Source: Chloroflexota bacterium (lineage in GTDB: Bacteria; Chloroflexota; Anaerolineae; Aggregatilineales; J027). From it: a stretch of DNA of 64,000 bases. Below are positions 17,046 through 24,884 of the stretch, piece after piece. Position 1 is the first letter of the stretch. Each line of letters begins with the position of its first letter. Made by a program: the position numbers and the translations under genes. The stretch spans positions 155,073 through 219,072 of the forward strand of contig QMIT01000004.1 in assembly GCA_024434115.1 (NCBI GenBank), given 5' to 3'. A model generated the notes under the pieces. That model made no database searches and had not been told where the DNA came from. It was given only the letters and a program-made list of their open reading frames with translations.

Positions 17046-18677
17046 ATGCGAACTACCATCATTGTGCTACTCGTCGGTGTGTTTTTATTAGTGGGTGTGC
17101 CTGCCCATGCCCAACCTCAAAGGCAAGACTCCCTACCCCCGGATGAACCTGATACAGCCGCATTTATCAGCGCGAATCTCCATTTGCAGACCAGCTATCA
17201 TGCGGTGTTGTGTGTCGCGGGGGATACGGACTGCCCGACTGAAATTACGACCCGTGTGCCCTGTTTGACCGCCGATTGCACTAATGCCGACCAAAACTAT
17301 GCCGTCAGCCAGACGTTCGACACCATCCAAGCGGCGTCGGATGCCGCCCAAGCAGGTGATTTGATTATCATCATGCCCGGTCATCATGCAGGAGTGGAGG
17401 TGGACAGCATCGGTGGGGATGAAGGGGCGTACATACATTTTATGGGTTGGGGCGACCCCGGCTCGGTGGTGATTGATGCCCCCGCCGACCCCGATAAGGG
17501 TTATCTGCGCCATCATTTCTATTTTGTGGATGCCCATCACTACATCATCCAAAATTTGGCGTTTGAGGGGGCAGAACGGGCGGGTATATTCTTTACAGGA
17601 TATTTTGAGGCGACAGGGCATTTTTCACATCATTTTGTGGTGTTGGATGTCTACAGCCATGACAATGGATCATGGGGGCTGCATACTACCGCCACCAATT
17701 ATATCCTCATTCAAGATTCGTTTTTCACCCACTCTGAGGAAGAACACGGCATCTATATTTCTGGCTCCGGGGATAACGTTGTGATTCGACGTAATGTGGT
17801 TCAAGGCAATACGGCAGCAGGGGTGCAGGTCAATGCCGACCCCCTCAGCGCTGGGCTGAATGTGTTCTATTGGCTGCAAGAAGCGACGGGCGATACATGT
17901 GACGTGTCCGAAGAAGCTATTGATTCTGGTGGGTCGGCGATATGGGAGGACATCAAGGCTTGTTACGACAGTCAGGGCTTGCCGGATTTAGGTGAATTTT
18001 TTGAGGATGGCATCAGCGAAAACGTCATCATCGAACAGAACATCATCACAGGGAATGGCGAGGCAGGTGGCGCCGCGATTAATCTAGCGTCGGTGCGAAA
18101 TTCGATCATCCGCAACAATCTCATCTATGGCAATGATGCCGCCGGAATTACGTGTTGGGACGATGCCTATGGCGAAGACAAGGGTTTGGACCCATCGCCA
18201 TTTGGCTGTCAGGATGTCCATATTTTGAATAACACGATGGTGGATGAATCGGGTGGACGGGGGGCGCTGATTTTCAGCAACAATGCCCGCAGCATGGTCG
18301 TGTTTAACAACGTCATTATCCGCGAACGCGACGATGCCTATGAACTGGCTAATCGTGCGGGGGAGGGCTTGCAATCGGGCAATAATTATTATTCGGCCCG
18401 CTATGACGAAGAATCACCGGAGGCATCGCCTGAAAGCAACTCGATTACGGGGTTCACGGTGGCGGAGGGACTGGCACAATTTAGCAATCCCAATTTTGAG
18501 GCATGGATTATTGAAGATGGGGCATGGCCCGTGTTGAATCCCAATCGGCCCGATTATCACCCTGTCACTGGCTCGGTTTTGTTGACAGAGGGCAACCCTG
18601 ACTATGGCCCGGTGCTGGATTTGGCCGGACAGCCCCGTGTAGGCACTGAAATGGGTGCTTTCGGGCAGCAACAATAA
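17046..18677 (+). CDS. Secreted parallel beta-helix repeat protein
   Basis: 543 residues. A clear signal peptide runs from residues 1-22, ending in AHA. The segment FDTIQAASDAAQAGDLIIIMPG near residue 90-110 is the typical entry to a right-handed beta-helix, followed by rungs rich in Asn and Ile (YIIQNLAFEGAERAGIFF, NVVIRRNVVQGNTAAG, NVIIEQNIITGNGEAGG, SIIRNNLIYGNDAAG). This is the pectate-lyase-like or NosD-like fold. Several Cys pairs may form disulfides outside the cell. Carbohydrate binding or lyase/epimerase activity is possible but no catalytic residues can be assigned. AGGATAAGCCC precedes the ATG. The gene sits between penicillin acylase and a propeller protein with gaps of 15 and 11 bp, so these three exported proteins probably form one transcript. 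Confidence 0.85.
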   Translation: MRTTIIVLLVGVFLLVGVPAHAQPQRQDSLPPDEPDTAAFISANLHLQTSYHAVLCVAGDTDCPTEITTRVPCLTADCTNADQNYAVSQTFDTIQAASDAAQAGDLIIIMPGHHAGVEVDSIGGDEGAYIHFMGWGDPGSVVIDAPADPDKGYLRHHFYFVDAHHYIIQNLAFEGAERAGIFFTGYFEATGHFSHHFVVLDVYSHDNGSWGLHTTATNYILIQDSFFTHSEEEHGIYISGSGDNVVIRRNVVQGNTAAGVQVNADPLSAGLNVFYWLQEATGDTCDVSEEAIDSGGSAIWEDIKACYDSQGLPDLGEFFEDGISENVIIEQNIITGNGEAGGAAINLASVRNSIIRNNLIYGNDAAGITCWDDAYGEDKGLDPSPFGCQDVHILNNTMVDESGGRGALIFSNNARSMVVFNNVIIRERDDAYELANRAGEGLQSGNNYYSARYDEESPEASPESNSITGFTVAEGLAQFSNPNFEAWIIEDGAWPVLNPNRPDYHPVTGSVLLTEGNPDYGPVLDLAGQPRVGTEMGAFGQQQ

Positions 18678-18688
18678 AGGAAGTGGAT

Positions 18689-19819
18689 GTGAGTAAACTA
18701 GCTGGGATTTTCGTGTGGGGGGTGCTGCTGGTTTCGATATTGGGGATTTTGATTCCTACCACCCATGCCCGTCAAAATGACGATGGGCCGATTCTTTTGG
18801 TGGCAGGCGTTGATTTGAACGGGGAAGGCTATCCGGTTACGCGGGTTAATCTGGCGGACGGGTCAGAAAATACATTGGTCACGTTCGCCAGCCGTCCGGT
18901 CTGCCCCCCGTCGGTTTTCCAAGACGGCACGGGGCTGATTTATGAGATGGTCGAAGCCCAACCCCCTGCGCCGGAAAATGTCTATCATGTCAACACCCAG
19001 ACGGGCGTGCGCGAAACCTTAAATGGCATTGATGGCCTGAATTGTCCGGTGGTTTCACCTGCTGGGGATAAAATCGCGTGGGTGCGAAATAATCCAGAGA
19101 TCGGTGGCGGGCAAACGCTGGTGGTGACAGATATGCAGGGCACGATCCTCCACGAAATTATCAGCCATCCTAACATTTATGATGTGGAATGGTCGCCGGG
19201 GGGCAGCGCCTTGATTTATAACGTCACCAGCGATGAACTCCCCTTCCCGGCCTTGTATAGTATTCCGGTTGAGGCGGAGGCAGAACCGCGTGCCTTTTGG
19301 AGCCGCTATCTGGGCTTGGCTGACGAATATGAATGGATACCAGATGGGTCGGGGGTGTTGGTGGCGTATCACACCGAAGACAATGCCGCCTTGACCGTGC
19401 TTTCAACCGACTGCGTAATCGGGCTTGGGCCAGCGTGTGAAGCCGAACCGATTGCCACCTTTTCTGGGGAGGATGTCATTGATTTGCTTGCGGCCTATTC
19501 TCCTACTGTGCAGGAAACCGTCATCGCGGTGCAGTCGGAGGATTTGAATGGCAATCTCGCTACCGATCTGTGGGTCGTTGATCTTTTGGCAAGCACCTCT
19601 GCCCGACAATTGACCGACACGCCCGATCTTGCCGAAACAGACGCCTACTGGTCATTGGATAGTGGAAATATTTATTTCATCGGTAGTCAGTTTGATGCCG
19701 ACACGGGAACGCTGACCGGGGGTATCTATTCCATTGCGGCGGATGGCAGCAGTCCGGCGGGGTTACGGTTTGCCTCGCCTGTTTTTTCACCGGGGGCGAT
19801 TTTGTGGGTGTATGAATAA
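18689..19819 (+). CDS. Secreted TolB-like beta-propeller protein
   Basis: About 376 residues. Hydrophobic N-terminus, then blade-like repeats such as GDKIAWVRNNPEIG, YDVEWSPGGSALIYN and DAYWSLDSGNIYFIG, characteristic of WD40-like/TolB (PD40) propellers. No peptidase domain follows, so it is a stand-alone propeller, probably for binding or scaffolding outside the cell. GTG at 18689 is preferred because AAGGAAG lies at suitable spacing; GTG at 18683 overlaps that site. Third gene of a probable exported-protein run starting at 14358. A related propeller with LysM is at 57042-58427. Confidence 0.75.
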   Translation: MSKLAGIFVWGVLLVSILGILIPTTHARQNDDGPILLVAGVDLNGEGYPVTRVNLADGSENTLVTFASRPVCPPSVFQDGTGLIYEMVEAQPPAPENVYHVNTQTGVRETLNGIDGLNCPVVSPAGDKIAWVRNNPEIGGGQTLVVTDMQGTILHEIISHPNIYDVEWSPGGSALIYNVTSDELPFPALYSIPVEAEAEPRAFWSRYLGLADEYEWIPDGSGVLVAYHTEDNAALTVLSTDCVIGLGPACEAEPIATFSGEDVIDLLAAYSPTVQETVIAVQSEDLNGNLATDLWVVDLLASTSARQLTDTPDLAETDAYWSLDSGNIYFIGSQFDADTGTLTGGIYSIAADGSSPAGLRFASPVFSPGAILWVYE

Positions 19820-19889
19820 TTGAATTCGAGCCAGAGGTATAAACTTAAGACGCGGGGATAAATCCGCCGCGCTGAATTTAGGGAAGAAA

Positions 19890-19933
19890 AAACATCCCCA
19901 CTCCCAGCCTCTCCCCACTGAGTGGAGAGGGGA
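19890..19933. repeat. Dispersed GC-rich hairpin repeat, copy B
   Basis: CCTCTCCCCACT-G-AGTGGAGAGGGG dyad at 19908-19932 with the same C-rich lead-in (CATCCCCAC) as copy A at 14140-14183. Intergenic, downstream of the propeller gene. Confidence 0.6.
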
Positions 19934-19956
19934 GAAATCAATCCTACACAAATGGA

Positions 19957-19985
19957 AACACGGATGCCTGCCTGACATCCGTGTT
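19957..19985. terminator. Hairpin between convergent genes, possible terminator
   Basis: Perfect 10-bp stem AACACGGATG / CATCCGTGTT with a 9-base loop, between the convergent genes ending at 19819 and 20070. A weak T-rich stretch follows on the minus strand only. Confidence 0.5.
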
Positions 19986-20069
19986 ATACTGGAATTACAC
20001 TATCTTTTCAGCAGAGTGGTGTACAGCCCCGTCCATTGCCCCGCAGCAATCCGATGGGGTTTTCTGTTC

Positions 20070-20498
20070 CTAGCCCGCTACTTCGTAGTGATCGTCCCAT
20101 TGGAACAGGTAGTTGGGGCCATAGACATAGAATGCCTCGTTGACCCGATCATAGCCCAGATAGTAGCCGTGCCCGCCGCCAATCACGACTGTTGTGGATG
20201 ATGACGCACTGACGGCCTTGTCAATTTGAGCGTCAGACAGTTCGAACAGCTTGACCCCATTGCCTGCTTCGGTGGCATACCACGCTTCGATGCCCGTGAT
20301 GACTTCGGTCAAGACCTGATTGCCATCTTCATCGGTGACATAGCCATCGTCATAGGTGTAGTAGATAGCAATTCCGGAGGCAACATCAAAGGTGTTGATG
20401 CGACCATCGTTGATCCCACCGCCATCGGCTGAGGCCATGCCGACACCAGCTGCCAACATGACGGCGACAATGCTGAGTAGCGCGAATTTCTTGAGCAT
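20070..20498 (-). CDS. Small secreted protein of unknown function
   Basis: 142 residues with a clean signal peptide (MLKKFALLSIVAVMLAAG, cleaved about residue 24, ASA). The mature part is rich in Gly, Tyr and Asp, has one central helix-like stretch (ELSDAQIDKAV) and a Tyr/Gly-rich C-terminus containing GGGHGYYLGYD. No cysteine and no family recognised. AAGGAG lies 10 bases before the ATG. Upstream are two GTTAC-N6-GTAAC sites 31 bp apart, which suggests specific transcription control and makes a stand-alone regulated secreted product likely. Confidence 0.75.
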   Translation of the reverse strand: MLKKFALLSIVAVMLAAGVGMASADGGGINDGRINTFDVASGIAIYYTYDDGYVTDEDGNQVLTEVITGIEAWYATEAGNGVKLFELSDAQIDKAVSASSSTTVVIGGGHGYYLGYDRVNEAFYVYGPNYLFQWDDHYEVAG

Positions 20499-20630
20499 GA
20501 GTTCCTTCTCCTTTAGATTTTGGGTTGATGCTCAGGCGCTGTCCGTGACCTTTCACGATTTTTGCCAGCGCGTGTTTGATCTTATGTTTTCTATGATGCC
20601 CTCCAAGTGTAAGGAAACTATGAACGCGGA

Positions 20631-20677
20631 GTTACAGAGCCGTAACGACGAAAACCGCATGGTTACAGGGTTGTAAC
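20631..20677 (-). promoter_or_regulatory. Two GTTAC-N6-GTAAC dyad sites, 31 bp centre to centre
   Basis: Sites at 20631-20646 and 20662-20677. Read on the minus strand they fit GTTACNNCNCTGTAAC. The 31-bp spacing is three helical turns, so two dimers would bind on the same face. They lie 133-179 bp upstream of the small secreted protein gene and after the stop of the preceding minus-strand gene. Confidence 0.5.
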
Positions 20678-20715
20678 GGTATGATAAGAGTAGCTAAGGA
20701 GAGAATTTTGGGGAG

Positions 20716-21255
20716 TTATTCGATACGTTCCGCGTAAACATGGGGCGAATCTAGGATTACCCACTGATTCACTTCATCATAATCTTTTACCACTGCGGTT
20801 ATCTTGTGGCGCGTATACATAAATTCCGGTTTGGTCGAGGCGCGGCAGGCATTATAATCAGCTACGCCTATTGCATCACCACCCAAATCCACGATAGCGC
20901 CTTGTGGGAAAAAGATGAGTATTGCCCCCTGAACATTTAGGCCAACTGGATAGACTTGTTTCACTTGATCCCAGATTGTTTGTCGCCTAATGAGGTGAGC
21001 ATTCCAGATGTCGTCGAATTCTTGTTTGGTAATAGAATGTATCCATTCTGGGGGCTTGAGTAATTCCTCTATATCCACTTTACCTTCGGCAAGGCAAATA
21101 CTCCATTTGGGATGTTTGAAATTAGAAGCAATAACGTCCACCCCATTGACAGTAATCTGCCGAATATAAACCCCATCCCGCAATTCCGCGTAAGTCGTAC
21201 CTCCGATTAATGATTCATCATCAGGGTATTTGAAATATCGGACTGCTGTCACCAT
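20716..21255 (-). CDS. Hypothetical protein
   Basis: 179 residues. The frame is open further upstream to a TTG at 21384, but ATG 21255 has AGGGAG five bases before it, so it is chosen. The protein begins MVTAVRYFKYPDDES and contains mixed beta strands with several Trp and Ile and no long hydrophobic helix, so it is probably cytoplasmic. No known motif recognised. The composition is more AT-rich than the flanking metabolic genes. The next gene upstream (21391-21864) has similar composition and may be its operon partner. Confidence 0.6.
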   Translation of the reverse strand: MVTAVRYFKYPDDESLIGGTTYAELRDGVYIRQITVNGVDVIASNFKHPKWSICLAEGKVDIEELLKPPEWIHSITKQEFDDIWNAHLIRRQTIWDQVKQVYPVGLNVQGAILIFFPQGAIVDLGGDAIGVADYNACRASTKPEFMYTRHKITAVVKDYDEVNQWVILDSPHVYAERIE

Positions 21256-21390
21256 TTTGCTCCCTAGAAATAGGGCGACCCACACCCCACTGGAGTGAAT
21301 CGCCCACAAATTTAATGTAGGCCAATTCATGCCACCAATCACCAACCGCTGAGTTTCGGTCACAATCCACCATGTCAGGATCAATGAGTT

Positions 21391-21864
21391 TTATAGCTCA
21401 AGATTCGGTTGCCAAAAGGTAATAACAACATCATCAAAATCAAGGTCTTTTTCAATGCTGACTTCAAATTGTAAATCCGGAAAAGTTGTCTCCAATGCAC
21501 ATTTCCAAATATGGGTAAGAACAGTCCCGAAATAGAGAATATTGGCATAGCCTAGATTTTCGAAAGTCTTATAGAGAAAATCAGAGGCGAGATGAATATG
21601 ATTCATAACCTTCTGAATTGCAATCAAATCAGCATTCGTGCTTTGCTTCCATTTCTCAAAATTGGAAACGTCAAAGGCCTCTTTCCTAAAGACTTGCCCT
21701 TCATGGAGAACAAAATCGGGCCAGAAAATTTTAGTTATGCTTATTGCCAGATCAGGTGAAAGATTTTGACGGGCAAAATCAAGAAGGCTAAACCCTTTTT
21801 CATGCCATCTAAGGTAGTCAGGTAACTCTGAGACATCTGGTTGTGGAAAATCATCTATCATCAT
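21391..21864 (-). CDS. Hypothetical protein
   Basis: 157 residues, acidic, no signal peptide or membrane segment. The segment FSLLDFARQNLSPDLAISITKIFWPDFVLHEGQVF reads as an alpha/beta start, and the middle (ADLIAIQKVMNHIHLASDF) as helical. No family recognised. ATG 21864 or 21861 (two in a row) lack a good ribosome site, which leaves the start uncertain. The gene lies 43 bp after the acyl-CoA dehydrogenase on the same strand and may be read through from it. AT-rich relative to that gene. Confidence 0.6.
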   Translation of the reverse strand: MMIDDFPQPDVSELPDYLRWHEKGFSLLDFARQNLSPDLAISITKIFWPDFVLHEGQVFRKEAFDVSNFEKWKQSTNADLIAIQKVMNHIHLASDFLYKTFENLGYANILYFGTVLTHIWKCALETTFPDLQFEVSIEKDLDFDDVVITFWQPNLEL

Positions 21865-21907
21865 TTTTAAGGGGCAGCCAATGACCGCCCCCAGTATTAT
21901 TTAGGAT

Positions 21908-23098
21908 TTAGCGCAGGCCCAATTCGTTGCGGGCAATCACCAAACGCTGAATTTCACTCGTGCCTTCGTAGATTTCGGTAATCTTGGCATCTCGGAAGAA
22001 ACGCTCCAACGGCATCTCTTTGCTATAGCCCATGCCACCATGAATCTGAACGGCTTGATGGGTGACGTACATCGCGGTTTCGCTGGCAAACAATTTCGCC
22101 ATACTCGCCTCGGTGCTGTAGCGTCCACCGTGTTCATGGGCTGCCATTTTCGCCAACGCCGCATTCCAAATCAGCAGACGGGCCGCTTCGATACGGGTTT
22201 TCATATCGGCGATTTTTTGCTGGATCATCTGGAATGAACCAATCGGTTGACCAAAGGCCATCCGTTCACGGGCATATTGCACACTGGCTTCATAGGCCGC
22301 CACCGAAACACCCAATGCCTGTGACGCGATGCCGATACGCCCCGCATCCAAAACGGTCATGGCGATTTTGAAGCCTTTACCGACCTCCCCCAAGACATCT
22401 TCGAGAGGGGCTTGGTAATCTTCAAAATAGATTTCGCTGGTGGCGCTGGCCCGGATACCCAATTTAGGTTCTTTTTTGCCACGCACAAAGCCGGGGCGAG
22501 TGGTATCAATCATAAAGGCGGTGATGCCGTTGTGTTTTTTCTCCGGCTCGGTCATGGTAAACAGCACAATGTAATCGGCGACGGGGCCACTCGTCACCCA
22601 ACTCTTGGTACCATTGATGATGTAATGCGACCCGTCGGGGCTGAGGACAGCGCGTGATTTCATCGTGCCTGCGTCTGACCCACTCATCGGTTCGGTGAGG
22701 GAATACGCACCGATTTTTTCACCAGTGGCAATCGGGACAAGGTATTTTTGTTTCTGTTCTTCGGTACCAAATTTCATGAGGCCGTGACAATAGAGGGAAT
22801 TGTTCACACTCATGATGGTGCTGTGGCTGACATCGGCTTTGGCGATTTCTTCCATCGCCAGTACGTAGGCTACGGTGTCCATGCCCTGACCGCCATATTC
22901 TTCAGGGACTTCGATGCCCATAAACCCCAAGCGCCCCATTTTCTTGATGGTATCCAATGGAAATTCACCGCTTTCATCAAATTCGGCGGCGATGGGGGCG
23001 ATTTCTTTTTGGGCAAAATTCCGGGCCATCTGGCGGATGGATTCCTGTTCTTCGCTCAATTTCAGACTTGGCCCAGAGGGCGCAATGCTGACAACCAT
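21908..23098 (-). CDS. Acyl-CoA dehydrogenase
   Basis: FAD enzyme of 396 residues that forms the alpha-beta double bond of acyl-CoA, passing electrons to ETF. The family signature YSLTEPMSGSDAGTMKS (flavin binding) is near residue 130. The C-terminal QIHGGMGYSKEMPLERFFRDAK is followed by EIYEGTSEIQ, whose first Glu is the expected catalytic base of short/medium/butyryl-type enzymes. The start at 23098 has AAGGAG nine bases upstream; the frame extends 14 codons further but without support. Likely acts with the thiolase and enoyl-CoA hydratase seen in this window. Chain-length preference cannot be told from sequence alone. Confidence 0.95.
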   Translation of the reverse strand: MVVSIAPSGPSLKLSEEQESIRQMARNFAQKEIAPIAAEFDESGEFPLDTIKKMGRLGFMGIEVPEEYGGQGMDTVAYVLAMEEIAKADVSHSTIMSVNNSLYCHGLMKFGTEEQKQKYLVPIATGEKIGAYSLTEPMSGSDAGTMKSRAVLSPDGSHYIINGTKSWVTSGPVADYIVLFTMTEPEKKHNGITAFMIDTTRPGFVRGKKEPKLGIRASATSEIYFEDYQAPLEDVLGEVGKGFKIAMTVLDAGRIGIASQALGVSVAAYEASVQYARERMAFGQPIGSFQMIQQKIADMKTRIEAARLLIWNAALAKMAAHEHGGRYSTEASMAKLFASETAMYVTHQAVQIHGGMGYSKEMPLERFFRDAKITEIYEGTSEIQRLVIARNELGLR

Positions 23099-23304
23099 GA
23101 CTAACTGCTCCTTAAAAAATATCTCTAGCTCTGCAAACATAGCGAAATTATACCCACTACCTCCCTATTTTCGGGGCATTTTCTTTGGAGGCGCTCAAAA
23201 GCAGGGCAGTAGACTTTCAGCATTTTTAAATCTGGAATACACTTAAAAGATAAAGAAGAAAACAAAAGCAAATAATGATTCAGACTCCATAAGGAGACCG
23301 CTAC

Positions 23305-24231
23305 ATGAGAAACTTACTCTCTTGGAGAACGACCAGTAAAATTTTGGCACTGACCTTAACAACGGTCATGGCTTTAACAGCCCTACCCCCACATGGCAAC
23401 ACTGCCAATGCTCAAACTGGCTGCATCAACAAACATATGGTGTGGGATGGGGATACGATTTTAGGAATTGCCCAGAAATATCGGGTTGACCCCTACGAAC
23501 TCGCGGCGGCAAATGGCGTTACCAATCCACGCTTTATCAAGATTGGGGATGTGCTGTGTCTGGATGGGCTGGTTTCGGCGCAACCCACGCCCGGTCAACC
23601 TGCACCCGGTCAGCCGATACCACCTCCGGCGACTGGTGGCCCAACCACGCCCCAAGCGCCTGCCACGCCTCCGTTGATTGGTGGTGGTTCACAATCGGTG
23701 AATTTATCTGGCCGCACGTATGCGACAGACGCGGCGGGTTATTACAGCATCCAACGTGGGGACACCTTGTTCCGCATCGGTTTGGCATTCGGCGTGTCGG
23801 CGGCGCAACTTGCGGCGGTTAATGCCATCCCCAACGCAAATTTGATCGTCACCGGACAACGCATTTTAATTCCACCTGCGACACCCTCCGCACCTGTGCC
23901 CGGATCGGTGCCCGCGATTAGCCTCCAACCCGATTTGGCTGGCCCCGGCGACACGGTGACGGTACGTGGGTACAACTATCCACCCAATACAACCATCAAC
24001 CTCTATCTGGAAAAACCCAGCCTGAACCGCAAGAGCAACATTTTGACCTCGGTGAAGACCGATGCAAATGGCACGTTTAGCACAACGGTTATCCTGCCCA
24101 GCGCGTGGCCGGATGGTCTGGCGATTGATACCCGTACCGTTTCGATTTCGGGTCGTACCGCCGACAACGTGTTCTGGGGCATGAATTTCTTTATCAATGA
24201 AGCGTGGCTTAATACGCAGCCTGTTGGTTGA
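23305..24231 (+). CDS. Secreted protein with two LysM domains
   Basis: 308 residues. Signal peptide to about residue 36 (ANAQ). LysM 1 at about 42-92 (VWDGDTILGIAQKYRVDPYELAAANGV), a Pro/Gly/Thr linker, LysM 2 at about 146-195 (YSIQRGDTLFRIGLAFGVSAAQLAAVNAI), then a C-terminal beta-sandwich-like domain (LQPDLAGPGDTVTVRGYNYPPNTTINLYL), which resembles the IPT/PKD-like extracellular folds. It probably binds peptidoglycan or chitin-like glycan at the surface with the last domain exposed. AAGGAG lies ten bases before the ATG. Divergent from the acyl-CoA dehydrogenase (206 bp gap). Confidence 0.88.
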   Translation: MRNLLSWRTTSKILALTLTTVMALTALPPHGNTANAQTGCINKHMVWDGDTILGIAQKYRVDPYELAAANGVTNPRFIKIGDVLCLDGLVSAQPTPGQPAPGQPIPPPATGGPTTPQAPATPPLIGGGSQSVNLSGRTYATDAAGYYSIQRGDTLFRIGLAFGVSAAQLAAVNAIPNANLIVTGQRILIPPATPSAPVPGSVPAISLQPDLAGPGDTVTVRGYNYPPNTTINLYLEKPSLNRKSNILTSVKTDANGTFSTTVILPSAWPDGLAIDTRTVSISGRTADNVFWGMNFFINEAWLNTQPVG

Positions 24232-24252
24232 TTTGAGGCAGGGTAAACGATT

Positions 24253-24750
24253 TTGAGTGATTCGATCCAAATTCAAGGTACACCCCTGCAAGATATTTGG
24301 CCCAACGCCACCTGTTATGGCTGCGGGCCAGCCAACCCAAAAGGACTACATATCAAAAGTTACTGGGCAGCGGATGGCAGCGCAGTGGTAGCAGAATTTA
24401 TGCCCCGCCCCGAATATAACGCCGGATTTGATAACGTGATTTATGGGGGCTTGGTCGCCTCGCTGATTGATTGTCACAGTGTTTGGACGGCCATCGCCTA
24501 TGCCTATCGTGCGGAGGGCCGCCCACATGGAGAACCACCCGCCATCAGTTACGTTACAGGTACATTGGAAGTCAAGTTCCTGAAGCCCACTCCGCTTGAC
24601 CAACCGCTGCTGCTTTCGGCAACTGTCGAAGAAGTGCAGGGCAAAAAATCCGTTGTGCACTGTATGCTTGGCCCGGCGGGCATGGTTACGGCAGAAGGTC
24701 GCGTCACGGCGATTCGGATTGCGAGGGATAAATCTGTCGGCGCGGAGTAG
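24253..24750 (+). CDS. Hotdog-fold thioesterase (PaaI-like)
   Basis: 165 residues, starting at TTG with AGGG upstream. CYGCGPANPKGLHIKSYW near the N-terminus is the typical lead of the PaaI/DUF4442-like hotdog enzymes, followed by the helix region IYGGLVASLIDCHSVWTA with the conserved Asp expected to help catalysis, and the central strand VTGTLEVKFLKPTPLDQPL. It should hydrolyse a short or aryl acyl-CoA, consistent with the acyl-CoA genes in the window, but the substrate is not determined. It starts 21 bp after the LysM gene, an odd partner, so cotranscription may be incidental. Confidence 0.88.
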   Translation: MSDSIQIQGTPLQDIWPNATCYGCGPANPKGLHIKSYWAADGSAVVAEFMPRPEYNAGFDNVIYGGLVASLIDCHSVWTAIAYAYRAEGRPHGEPPAISYVTGTLEVKFLKPTPLDQPLLLSATVEEVQGKKSVVHCMLGPAGMVTAEGRVTAIRIARDKSVGAE

Positions 24751-24884
24751 ATGCAAAAACGAAACTTCCTATATAAACTCCTTTTCTATTTTAGTTGAGT
24801 AGGAATCTTAAATCCTATTCAAACTTGATGTAAAATAACTCTAGGGAACGGATATACCGACTATTAACCACTAGAGGGAATTGA

